Counted from the first letter of the stretch, positions 1 through 6,595 are shown. The stretch is DNA of 7,193 bases from Chloroflexota bacterium (GCA_009838595.1 VXRI01000021.1:1-7193), one strand, 5' to 3'. The notes: generated by a model from the letters alone, not told the origin. Translations and numbers: made by a program.

Positions 1-20
1 CCCTCGCGTCGCCGAGCGGG

Positions 21-1076
21 ATGCTAGGTATGGCGAAAGCAGCGGCAATGTCCCGGACAGAAGAATACGGCAGGGGAGGACGCCTTATTTTTCGTGTGCT
101 GGCGGTGGCTTCTCTGGTAGCCGCATTCGCGCAGGTTACGCTGGGCGGCATCGTGCGCGTTACCGGATCCGGGCTCGGCTGCCCGGACTGGCCCCTATGC
201 CACGGGCAAATCATCCCCCCCTTCGAGTTCGCCACTATCCTTGAGTATAGCCACAGGCTTTCGGCATCGCTGCTAGGCGTGTTGGTGCTGGCTACAATGG
301 CAGTCGTGCTGATGAGCTACCGCAGCAATCGATGGGGCAAAAACTCCATCCTGACCGCGCTCGGACTGGTGTTCGTGGCTGCCATTCTTGGCGGTGCGAC
401 AGTGCTGACCGAGCTTGCCTGGTGGCTGCGTCTGCTTCACCTGGGCATCGCGGAAGGCGCCGTCGCCGCGCTGGTGGTCGCCGTGATAGTGAGCTGGCGC
501 GTTGGCGCTGCTAATGCCATGCCTGCGGACACTGTGGCCGGCGATGCTGTCTCTGACACTGAATACGCACGAAGCGTCAATAGGCTGCTAATTGCTGCGC
601 TGATCGGGGTCTTCTTACTGATACTGTCGGGTTCGTACATCGTTGGCGCGGGCTATGGCTCTTCGTGCAGCACTTGGCCACTATGCCGCGGCAGCTTGTT
701 CCCGGAGGGCAGGGCGTACATCGAGCATATGGGGCATAGGTACTTCGCGGCGATTGTCGGCTTGCTGATATTGGCGGTCGCGTACAAGGCATGGCAGATG
801 CGATTTCGCATGCCAAGTGTCGGCTGGAGCGGCATGCTGCTTGCGGCATCGTTTGCGGCGCAGATTTTGGTCGGCGCGCTGACGGTCTGGCTGGGCTTTA
901 CGCCGGAAATAAAGGCGATACACTTGAGCATGGCTACGCTGGTGTGGATTGCGCTGGTGTTCGTGGCGGCGCTAGTCTATGTGCCACAGCGATTCACTGG
1001 CAACGAGCAAGCGCACGGCGACGATGAAATTGTCATCGCCGACGGTTTGTCCGACGGATTGATTGAAAGGGCATAA
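21..1076 (+). CDS. ctaA: Heme A synthase (CtaA/COX15 family)
   Basis: This is an integral membrane enzyme that oxidises the C8 methyl of heme O to a formyl group, giving heme A for the oxidase encoded downstream. About eight hydrophobic helices are visible, near residues 23-43, 79-99, 110-130, 138-159, 189-209, 240-256, 270-290 and 301-321. They form the two four-helix halves typical of the family. By alignment from memory with Bacillus CtaA, the heme ligands and catalytic acid are E75 and H78 (EYSHR), H140, H239 (EHMGHR) and H301. Each half has an external cysteine pair: C54/C60 in GCPDWPLC and C216/C222 in CSTWPLC. At 351 residues it is slightly longer than Bacillus CtaA, with an acidic tail after the last helix. 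In-frame ATGs at 21, 30 and 48 are all possible starts. No strong Shine-Dalgarno decides between them; GAGCGGG lies just before 21. Only 20 bases precede the gene, so its promoter is outside the window. The function is very secure and the start is not. Confidence 0.95.
   Translation: MLGMAKAAAMSRTEEYGRGGRLIFRVLAVASLVAAFAQVTLGGIVRVTGSGLGCPDWPLCHGQIIPPFEFATILEYSHRLSASLLGVLVLATMAVVLMSYRSNRWGKNSILTALGLVFVAAILGGATVLTELAWWLRLLHLGIAEGAVAALVVAVIVSWRVGAANAMPADTVAGDAVSDTEYARSVNRLLIAALIGVFLLILSGSYIVGAGYGSSCSTWPLCRGSLFPEGRAYIEHMGHRYFAAIVGLLILAVAYKAWQMRFRMPSVGWSGMLLAASFAAQILVGALTVWLGFTPEIKAIHLSMATLVWIALVFVAALVYVPQRFTGNEQAHGDDEIVIADGLSDGLIERA
1067..1071 (+). promoter_or_regulatory. Ribosome binding site deciding the ctaB TTG start
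   Basis: A purine run (AAGGG) lies inside the last codons of ctaA, nine bases before the TTG at 1081. This favours 1081 over the upstream in-frame TTG at 1063, which has only a weak ACGGA-like match. Initiation would sit 4 bp after the ctaA stop codon, which suits termination-reinitiation coupling. Confidence 0.45.
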
Positions 1077-1080
1077 GGGC

Positions 1081-2001
1081 TTGACTACACAGACGACATC
1101 ACAAGTTGCGTCGCCGTCCCAAAGCCTATTCAAGGCGTATGTGGAACTGACGAAGCCGCGAATCATCGTGCTGCTGCTGTTCACTGCGCTCGGCGGAATG
1201 TTCCTTGCCGCGCAGGGTACGCCCGATGTCGTGGTGATGCTGGTAGTGCTTGTCGGAGGCGCGCTAGCCTCCGCAGGCGCAAACGCGCTGAACCAGTGGT
1301 TCGACCGGGACATTGACGAGGCGATGTCCCGCACTCGCAAGCGCCCCGTTGTCGTTGGCGCAATCTCCAACACCCATGCCATCGCCTTCGGCGTATTGAC
1401 GAATGTCGTCGCGTTCGCGCTTCTCGCCACGCTGGTCAACTTGCTCAGCGCCGTGCTGACGCTGAGCGCCACGCTGTTCTACGTGTTCGTGTACACAATG
1501 GCACTCAAGCGTACATCAACGCAAAATATCGTCATCGGAGGCGCGGCGGGCGCTATACCGCCGGCTGTCGGCTGGGTCGCCATAACGGGATCGCTCGATC
1601 TGCCAGCGATATACCTATTTGCCATCGTATTCTTCTGGACGCCGCCGCACTTCTGGGCGCTTTCGCTGTTGCTGAAGGACGATTATGCAAGCGCGAATGT
1701 GCCAATGCTGCCAGTGGTCGCGGGAGTGGATATTACGAAGCGTTCAATACTACTATACACGCTGCTGATGCTCGCGTTGACGACCATGTTCGCGCTTACG
1801 GGCGCGGTCGGTCTCGTCTATTTGGCGGGATCGGTCGTGCTGGGTGTGCTGTTCATCTACTACGCAGTGCGGCTGATGCAGCGTCCCGGCGTGGAAGGGG
1901 CAAAGCCGCTGTATCTATACTCGCTGCTGTATCTTGGAGCGCTCTTCCTTGCGATAATCGCGGACAGCCTGTTTAAGGTAGGGTGGTACTCGTGGATGTA
2001 G
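1081..2001 (+). CDS. ctaB: Protoheme IX farnesyltransferase (heme O synthase, CtaB/CyoE)
   Basis: This polytopic UbiA-superfamily prenyltransferase transfers a farnesyl group from farnesyl diphosphate to heme B, making heme O, the substrate of the CtaA encoded just upstream. Numbering from the TTG at 1081 (306 residues), the Mg-diphosphate motif is N71-QWF-D75-RDI-D79, followed by SRTRKRPV. The family signatures KRTSTQNIVIGG (about 143-154), GAIPPAVGW, FWTPPHFW (about 185-192) and KDDYASANVPMLP (199-211) are all present. The rest is hydrophobic helix, about nine segments. No ATG is available at the start. The frame is open from a TTG at 1063, which would overlap the end of ctaA by 14 bp. The TTG at 1081 lies 4 bp after the ctaA stop with AAAGGG at 1066-1071 in front, which I prefer. 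Either way the two genes look translationally coupled. The function is certain; the start is a choice between two TTG codons. Confidence 0.95.
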   Translation: MTTQTTSQVASPSQSLFKAYVELTKPRIIVLLLFTALGGMFLAAQGTPDVVVMLVVLVGGALASAGANALNQWFDRDIDEAMSRTRKRPVVVGAISNTHAIAFGVLTNVVAFALLATLVNLLSAVLTLSATLFYVFVYTMALKRTSTQNIVIGGAAGAIPPAVGWVAITGSLDLPAIYLFAIVFFWTPPHFWALSLLLKDDYASANVPMLPVVAGVDITKRSILLYTLLMLALTTMFALTGAVGLVYLAGSVVLGVLFIYYAVRLMQRPGVEGAKPLYLYSLLYLGALFLAIIADSLFKVGWYSWM

Positions 2002-2043
2002 CGTAGCGCGGACTTCCCCCCAGAGGGCGCGCGTTAAGCAAGC

Positions 2044-2068
2044 GTGTATAATGTTGGGTGCGTATAAT
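2044..2068 (+). repeat. Tandem GYGTATAAT repeats (possible -10 boxes)
   Basis: GTGTATAAT (2044-2052) and GCGTATAAT (2060-2068) repeat with a period of 16 bases. Each contains a perfect TATAAT hexamer. Neither has a recognisable TTGACA-like box 15-19 bp upstream. They may be alternative -10 elements helped by an activator, or a paired binding site. The repeat is certain; its role is inferred. Confidence 0.4.
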
Positions 2069-2069
2069 C

Positions 2070-2098
2070 TTGACTGACTTTAACTGCTCTGATAGATT
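2070..2098 (+). promoter_or_regulatory. Candidate sigma70-type promoter for the oxidase operon
   Basis: TTGACT at 2070-2075 matches five of six bases of the -35 consensus. The standard 17 bp later comes TAGATT at 2093-2098, which matches four of six bases of TATAAT. Transcription would begin near 2105, giving a leader of about 120 nucleotides before ctaC. The spacing and position are good, but the -10 is imperfect and promoter consensus in this lineage is not known to me. Confidence 0.4.
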
Positions 2099-2117
2099 TC
2101 TTACTCGGCGCTCTGAT
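2086..2117 (+). repeat. Direct repeat GCTCTGAT, 24 bp apart
   Basis: GCTCTGAT occurs at 2086-2093 and again at 2110-2117. The similarity continues loosely as AGATTTC and GATTC. The first copy overlaps the proposed -10 element at 2093-2098, so a protein bound here could affect transcription of ctaC. An eight-base repeat can also arise by chance. Confidence 0.25.
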
Positions 2118-2160
2118 GATTCGCAGTCCGCATAGAAGGTGGTCGGCATCGGACGAAATA

Positions 2161-2176
2161 GACCTTATAAAGGGTC
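2161..2176 (+). other. Short inverted repeat in the ctaC leader
   Basis: GACCTT and AAGGGTC flank an ATA loop, giving a six-pair hairpin with one bulged G. It lies about 50 bases before the ctaC start, in what would be the 5' untranslated leader. It is too small and has no T-run to be a terminator. It could be an operator half-site pair or simply chance. Confidence 0.25.
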
Positions 2177-2226
2177 AGCTGAAGCGCGACGGAATAGGCA
2201 ACTAACGAGAGGGTACAAGTATCAAT

Positions 2227-3462
2227 ATGCTGAAAAGCGCAGTGATCTTGAATAAGTTAGCGGGCGTGGTATTGCTGGGCATTCTGACTGCCCTGCTTAC
2301 GGGCTGCACTACCATCATCAACCCCCAGAATCCTCAGTCAACCTTTGATACCCTCGGTCCTGTCGCCGAAAACCAGCTTTTCATTTTCTGGGTTATCTTC
2401 TTTGCTGGGTTAGTGGTCTTCATCTTCGTCGAAGCCGCGCTCCTGTATATGGTGTTCAAGTTCAAGCGGCGTGAAGGCGACGGTGACCCGGCGCAAACGC
2501 ACGGAAACACACGCTTGGAAATCGCGTGGACAATCGCGCCGGTCATCGTGCTTGTCGTAGCGGCAGTTCCCACAGTGCAGGGCATCTTCTACGCAGACGC
2601 GGGTAGGTATATCAGCGCAAATTACCAGGCGGCCGCTGATGAAGGGCGCTTTCTGGAAGTGGATGTCATTGGCCACCAGTGGTGGTTTGAGTTCCGTTAT
2701 CCTCATCCGACCAATGCCGGCGAGCAGATCGCAGTCGCCAACGAGATGTATGTGCCAGTCGGCGAGCCTGTTGTGTTCCTCTTGGATTCAGTGGATGTCA
2801 TCCATAGCTTCTGGGTGCCAAAGCTCGCGGGTAAGGTTGACATGATCCCGAACAACGACAACATGATGTGGTTCGAAGCGTATGTGCCCGGCGAATACTT
2901 CGGGCAGTGCGCTGAATTCTGCGGCGTGTCGCACGCGAATATGCGCTTCAAAGTTGTAGCAGTTGCGCGCGACGAATTCGACCGCTGGCTGCTACATCAG
3001 GCAAACCCAGCTGCCGAGCCTTCCGACCCGCTTGCGGCACAGGGCAAGAAACTGTTCCGAGACGCAGGTTGCTCGGGCTGCCACGCAGATAGCAACAGTG
3101 TAATCAAGCTACGCGATGATGGCAGCAGGATACCCGGCAGGACAGGACCCATCCTGAACCATGTGGCAACGCGTCTGAATCACCTCGGCATGTTCCGCAA
3201 TTCGGATGTGGACTTCGAGGATGCGAGCGGACGACGGCTCTACATCAACTCGCAGGGCATGCCTGCCGATGTAACCACAGGACGCTCGTTCATCAACGAA
3301 TCCATGCTGCAAGCGAACCTTAAAGAATGGATAACCGATCCGGAATCTCTGAAGCCCGGCAACCTGATGGCGCGCGACGGCGAACCGTATATCGATCCTG
3401 CGAACGAACTGACAGAAGTCGAAATCGACGCGCTCGTGGCATACCTTATGACACTTAAGTAG
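2227..3462 (+). CDS. ctaC: Cytochrome c oxidase subunit II with fused cytochrome c (caa3 type)
   Basis: Subunit II receives electrons and passes them to heme a of subunit I. The N terminus is a lipoprotein signal: a hydrophobic core at about 11-25, then the lipobox LLTGC with C27 as the probable lipidated residue. Two transmembrane helices follow, at about 50-77 and 99-117. The outer cupredoxin domain begins near 140 (GHQWWFEFRYP). Its CuA ligands are H193 (VIHSFWVP), C228, E230 (backbone), C232, H236 and M239, in the motif CAEFCGVSHANM. A cytochrome c domain starts near 268, with heme-binding C282-SG-C285-H286. The likely axial ligand is M381 in LKPGNLMA, and the domain ends in a typical helix (EIDALVAYL). 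The fused heme c marks a caa3 enzyme. At 411 residues it is longer than Bacillus CtaC, mainly through extra sequence at about 320-355 in the heme domain. A purine run (GAGAGGG) at 2207-2213 lies 13 bases before the ATG, a long spacing. An 88 bp gap separates it from ctaD. Confidence 0.96.
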   Translation: MLKSAVILNKLAGVVLLGILTALLTGCTTIINPQNPQSTFDTLGPVAENQLFIFWVIFFAGLVVFIFVEAALLYMVFKFKRREGDGDPAQTHGNTRLEIAWTIAPVIVLVVAAVPTVQGIFYADAGRYISANYQAAADEGRFLEVDVIGHQWWFEFRYPHPTNAGEQIAVANEMYVPVGEPVVFLLDSVDVIHSFWVPKLAGKVDMIPNNDNMMWFEAYVPGEYFGQCAEFCGVSHANMRFKVVAVARDEFDRWLLHQANPAAEPSDPLAAQGKKLFRDAGCSGCHADSNSVIKLRDDGSRIPGRTGPILNHVATRLNHLGMFRNSDVDFEDASGRRLYINSQGMPADVTTGRSFINESMLQANLKEWITDPESLKPGNLMARDGEPYIDPANELTEVEIDALVAYLMTLK

Positions 3463-3534
3463 CAGACCGGGCTCTTGTGAAGCGCGACAGCGACGCATTC
3501 TATCGAAATAAACTCGAACACACACTTCAACTAT

Positions 3535-3546
3535 CACACACACACA
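3535..3546 (+). repeat. (CA)6 dinucleotide run before ctaD
   Basis: Six CA units sit in the ctaC-ctaD gap, with a shorter ACACACAC run at about 3518-3525. The tract makes an unstructured, G-free leader just before the ctaD translation start. This gap (3463-3550) contains no gene, no clear promoter and no terminator that I can see. Confidence 0.6.
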
Positions 3547-3565
3547 CCTAATGACGGAGCGAAAC

Positions 3566-3571
3566 GGGAGG
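3566..3571 (+). promoter_or_regulatory. Ribosome binding site deciding the ctaD start
   Basis: GGGAGG lies nine bases before the ATG at 3581. The upstream in-frame ATG at 3551 is preceded only by the CA-rich tract and has no Shine-Dalgarno. This supports initiation at 3581. Confidence 0.7.
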
Positions 3572-3580
3572 CGATACGGG

Positions 3581-5443
3581 ATGACAACAATGGCGTTCCC
3601 TATACCCAGACCGACACACCCCACAGGGATATGGAATTGGATAACGACTATCGACCACAAGAAGATAGGCGTGCTATACGGCGTTACCGCGTTCATCCTG
3701 TTCCTGACGGGTGGTATCGAAGCGCTCCTGATGCGCATTCAGCTCGCCGGTCCTAACCAGGACATCGTAAGCGCCGAGATATTCAACCAGCTGTTCACAA
3801 TGCACGGCACGACGATGATATTCTTGGCGATAATGCCGCTGAGTGCCGCGTTCTTTAACTTCGTAATTCCACTGCAAATCGGCGCGCGAGATGTAGCGTT
3901 CCCGCGTCTTAACGCCTTCAGCTACTGGACATTCCTCGCAGGCGCGATAATCCTGAAGATTAGCTGGTTCACCGGCGGCGCGACAAACGCTGGCTGGTTC
4001 GGCTACGCACCTCTGACAAGTGTCCAGCAAAACCCCGGCACCGGCATCGACTACTGGATTGTCAGCCTGCAGGTGCTAGGTATAGCGTCCCTTGCCGCGT
4101 CGTTCAACTTCCTCGTTACCATCATCAACATGCGTGCGCCGGGCATGTCATTCATGCGACTGCCTTTGTTCACATGGATGACTTTCATCACGAACATCCT
4201 CATTGTGCTCGCGTTCCCCGTTATCACAGTCGCGCTAATTGAACTATACTTCGATCGCAGCTTCGGGATGAACTTTTTCAATGTCGCGCGCGGCGGCGAT
4301 CCTGTGCTCTGGCAGCACCTGTTCTGGGTATTCGGACACCCTGAAGTGTACATCCTTATTCTTCCGGCAATGGGTATCGTATCCGAAATCCTGCCCACAT
4401 TCTCCAAGAAACCGCTGTTCGGCTATCCGGCGATTGTGCTGGCTGGCGCTATCATCGCCTTCATGGGGTGGATGGTGTGGAGCCACCACATGTTCACGGT
4501 CGGGCTCGGTCCTATCCCTGTAACCGTTTTCACTATTACCACGATGGCTATCGCAGTGCCTACGGGCATAAAGGTGTTCAACTGGATGGGCACTATGTGG
4601 GGCGGCTCAATGGATTTCAAAACGCCTATGTTATATGCCATTGGCTTCGTGGCGATGTTCACGATAGGCGGCATTAGCGGCGTGATGCACTCCATGGCAT
4701 CCTCAGACGCGCAGCAGCAGGACACCTACTTCATCGTGGCGCACATTCATTATGTGCTGTTCGGCGGCGCGATATTTGCCATATTCGCGGGAATATACTA
4801 TTGGTTCCCGAAAATTACCGGGCGGATGTACAGCGAGACTCTGGGCAAAATTAACTTCTGGATCACGATGGTGGGCTTCAACCTGGCGTTCTTCCCGCAG
4901 CACTTCCTCGGACTGGACGGCATGCCGCGCCGCATATACACATACGACGCGAGCATGGGCTGGAACCTTTGGAACGGCGTGTCCACCGCAGGCGTGATAA
5001 TCCTCGCCATCGGCATACTTATTTTCATGCACAACATCGTCAAGAGCTGGCGCAAGGGTGAGCTGGCAGGCGGCGACCCTTGGGACGGGAGGACGCTTGA
5101 ATGGTCCATACCTTCCCCGCCGCCGGAATATAACTTCGCAGAGATTCCCACTGTGTACGACAGGGACGATTGGTGGGCGCGAAAACGGCGCGAAGTCAGG
5201 CGTGGCGTACCGGTCGCGGGCGGTTCAGGCGAAGACGAACACCACGACATACATCTGCCGCAGCCATCGTACTGGCCGCTTGTGGTGGCGATAGGCTTAT
5301 TCATCGGAGGCATAGGGCTAGTGTATCCCGTCGGCATGTACGCGATTTCCATGGTCGGTGTATTCATCGGCACGGTGGCGGTATACGCCTGGTCTTTCGA
5401 GCCTGTGAACGATCCTGAAGAAGGCGAGCAGGCGGCTCACTAA
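3581..5443 (+). CDS. ctaD: Cytochrome c oxidase subunit I (aa3/caa3 type)
   Basis: This is the catalytic, proton-pumping subunit; it reduces O2 to water at a heme a3/CuB site in the membrane. Numbering from 3581 (620 residues): low-spin heme a is held by H75 (MHGTTMIF) and H390. CuB is held by H253, H302 and H303, with the cross-link tyrosine Y257 in GHPEVY. Heme a3 is held by H388 (VAHIHY). The D-channel residues D104, N111 and N93 (FFNF, IGARDVAFPRLN) and the glutamate E255 are present. So are the K-channel residues T328 and K331 (VPTGIK). This is the pattern of an A1-type heme-copper oxidase with no missing key residue. Twelve core helices end near 490, followed by the conserved SPPPEYNF (512-519). 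A charged linker then leads to two further helices at about 565-603, as in Bacillus-type CtaD. The Shine-Dalgarno at 3566-3571 supports this start; an ATG at 3551 would add ten residues. The gene ends 16 bp before ctaE. Confidence 0.97.
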   Translation: MTTMAFPIPRPTHPTGIWNWITTIDHKKIGVLYGVTAFILFLTGGIEALLMRIQLAGPNQDIVSAEIFNQLFTMHGTTMIFLAIMPLSAAFFNFVIPLQIGARDVAFPRLNAFSYWTFLAGAIILKISWFTGGATNAGWFGYAPLTSVQQNPGTGIDYWIVSLQVLGIASLAASFNFLVTIINMRAPGMSFMRLPLFTWMTFITNILIVLAFPVITVALIELYFDRSFGMNFFNVARGGDPVLWQHLFWVFGHPEVYILILPAMGIVSEILPTFSKKPLFGYPAIVLAGAIIAFMGWMVWSHHMFTVGLGPIPVTVFTITTMAIAVPTGIKVFNWMGTMWGGSMDFKTPMLYAIGFVAMFTIGGISGVMHSMASSDAQQQDTYFIVAHIHYVLFGGAIFAIFAGIYYWFPKITGRMYSETLGKINFWITMVGFNLAFFPQHFLGLDGMPRRIYTYDASMGWNLWNGVSTAGVIILAIGILIFMHNIVKSWRKGELAGGDPWDGRTLEWSIPSPPPEYNFAEIPTVYDRDDWWARKRREVRRGVPVAGGSGEDEHHDIHLPQPSYWPLVVAIGLFIGGIGLVYPVGMYAISMVGVFIGTVAVYAWSFEPVNDPEEGEQAAH

Positions 5444-5445
5444 TT

Positions 5446-5451
5446 CGGAGG
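5446..5451 (+). promoter_or_regulatory. Ribosome binding site of ctaE
   Basis: CGGAGG sits eight bases before the ATG at 5460 and immediately after the ctaD stop. It is a strong site that fixes the ctaE start. Confidence 0.75.
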
Positions 5452-5459
5452 CTGAATTA

Positions 5460-6191
5460 ATGGCGCAAGCAACGGCGCACCACGGCGAACACGAGCCGAC
5501 GACAACCGGCCTAAATCACAGGAAAATGCTCATGTGGGCGTTCCTTGGGTCGGACTGCATGTTCTTCGGCACACTTATCGCTACCTATTTGGTGTACAAA
5601 AATCGCAGCATTACGGGTCCCCTTCCCGAGGATGTGTTCAGCATCCCGGTTACCACGGTCAGTACCTTCGTCCTGCTTATGAGCAGTATGAGCATGGTGC
5701 TGGCATATGCGGCGCTGACGCGCAACAGCATGAAGACGTTCCGCATCTGGCTGGCGTCCACTTGCATACTAGGCGCGACATTCGTCGGATTTCAGGTGTA
5801 TGAGTTCACCACATTCGCCAACTATGAGCACAAAGTCTACTGCGCAGATGTGGGTGTCAAAGAACTAACCCCGCTCAAGCAGCAGCTCGCCGAGAAGTGC
5901 GGCACCGAAGATGAGCACAACGGTGTAGTCGAAGAAGTCGTCGGTCTGACCCCACGAACAAACTTATTCGGTTCCACCTTCTACACGCTGACAGGCTTCC
6001 ACGGCGCGCATGTGACGCTAGGTATTGTCTGGCTACTGTCTCTGTTCTTCCTATCGTTCAAGAAGGGCATGGTAACGCCCGAAAAAAACCTCGACCTCGA
6101 CCTTGCGCCGCTATATTGGCACTTCGTTGACATCGTGTGGATTGTCATTTTCACCGTCGTGTACCTGTTTGGAGTATTTCCAGGATTCTAG
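5460..6191 (+). CDS. ctaE: Cytochrome c oxidase subunit III
   Basis: This core membrane subunit packs against subunit I and stabilises the oxidase and its proton uptake path. It carries no redox cofactor. The family signatures are SDCMFFGTLIATYLVY (about 31-46), NLFGSTFYTLTGFHGAHV (168-185) and YWHFVDIVWIVIF (219-231). Five hydrophobic helices are visible, at about 24-46, 63-84, 94-115, 172-198 and 217-240. This matches the shorter five-helix form found with caa3 oxidases, in which two helices have moved to the end of subunit I; CtaD here does have those two extra helices. At 243 residues it is longer than usual for that form. The surplus lies in a charged loop at about 120-167 with cysteines C128 and C147, between helices 3 and 4. 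The function is secure; the role of the loop is unknown. Confidence 0.95.
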   Translation: MAQATAHHGEHEPTTTGLNHRKMLMWAFLGSDCMFFGTLIATYLVYKNRSITGPLPEDVFSIPVTTVSTFVLLMSSMSMVLAYAALTRNSMKTFRIWLASTCILGATFVGFQVYEFTTFANYEHKVYCADVGVKELTPLKQQLAEKCGTEDEHNGVVEEVVGLTPRTNLFGSTFYTLTGFHGAHVTLGIVWLLSLFFLSFKKGMVTPEKNLDLDLAPLYWHFVDIVWIVIFTVVYLFGVFPGF

Positions 6192-6229
6192 CCGCCACAC
6201 AAACGCGTTGAATAACCCAGAGGAAGCGA

Positions 6230-6595
6230 ATGAGCCAAGAACACCAAGTCGCAGAAGAGCATGCCGAGGCGGAGGTCCATACAGGCCATCCCACGCCTCT
6301 AACATACTTCAAGGTAGCCATCACTCTGTCGGTGCTTACGGCGCTTGAATTCGGCCTATTTTATCTGGAATGGCTGAGCTACGGCATCATACCCGTCATG
6401 GGATTTTTGTCCGCCGCGAAATTCCTGCTGGTGGCGATGTTCTACATGCATCTGCGCTACGACAATGTGGGCATCAGCATATTCGGCAGGGATGTGCCGA
6501 TATTCTCACTGATGTTCGTGGCTGGCCTGATAGTCGCTGCCGGAGTAGTGTTCGCGCTGATGGCGCTGTTCGCCTTCTTCACAGGCGGCGCTTAG
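6230..6595 (+). CDS. ctaF: Cytochrome c oxidase subunit IV (prokaryotic COX4 family)
   Basis: This small accessory membrane subunit of caa3/bo3-type oxidases is thought to support assembly or stability of the CuB site. The 121 residues begin with a histidine- and glutamate-rich soluble stretch (1-20). Three helices follow, at about 26-46, 52-73 and 90-116. The signature KFLLVAMFYMHLRYD (64-78), between helices 2 and 3, is typical of the family. AGAGGA at 6219-6224 is a Shine-Dalgarno five bases before the ATG. The gene lies 38 bp after ctaE and 25 bp before ctaG, so it is surely in the same operon. Names differ between organisms (ctaF, coxD, cyoD-like). I use ctaF by analogy with the Bacillus ctaCDEFG order. 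Confidence 0.9.
   Translation: MSQEHQVAEEHAEAEVHTGHPTPLTYFKVAITLSVLTALEFGLFYLEWLSYGIIPVMGFLSAAKFLLVAMFYMHLRYDNVGISIFGRDVPIFSLMFVAGLIVAAGVVFALMALFAFFTGGA

Larger units (their letters stand above)
2002..2226 (+). promoter_or_regulatory. Intergenic control region upstream of ctaC
   Basis: This 225 bp stretch separates the heme A biosynthesis pair from the oxidase structural genes and is the only long gap in the window. It contains two TATAAT hexamers, a TTGACT box followed at 17 bp by TAGATT, a repeated GCTCTGAT octamer, a short hairpin, a small open frame ending at 2205 and a purine-rich run before ctaC. Each is described separately. The sequence is visibly less GC-rich than the flanking genes, especially at 2041-2100. 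I infer that it holds the promoter and 5' leader of ctaC-ctaD-ctaE-ctaF-ctaG. I recognise no named transcription factor operator. A GCGCG...CGCGC pair at 2006-2032 could form a weak stem after ctaB, but it has no T-tract and I do not call it a terminator. Confidence 0.6.

Noticed and set aside
972..1472. A 166-codon minus-strand open frame across the ctaA/ctaB junction
   Set aside because: It lies antisense to the conserved CtaB motif region, is Ser/Thr/Ala-rich, and shows no family signature.
2004..2036. Possible terminator hairpin after ctaB (GCGCG paired with CGCGC, with CCC/GGG inside)
   Set aside because: The stem is interrupted by several unpaired bases and no T-tract follows, so a rho-independent terminator is not supported.
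3109..3738. A 209-codon open frame on the minus strand across the ctaC end and ctaD start
   Set aside because: It spans the antisense of two strongly supported genes and the gap between them, has no recognisable domain, and is explained by the GC-biased codon pattern of the opposite strand.
4798..5373. A 191-codon minus-strand open frame opposite ctaD
   Set aside because: It is a shadow of the conserved subunit I frame. Its translation is rich in Pro, Met, Ser and Arg with no domain I recognise.
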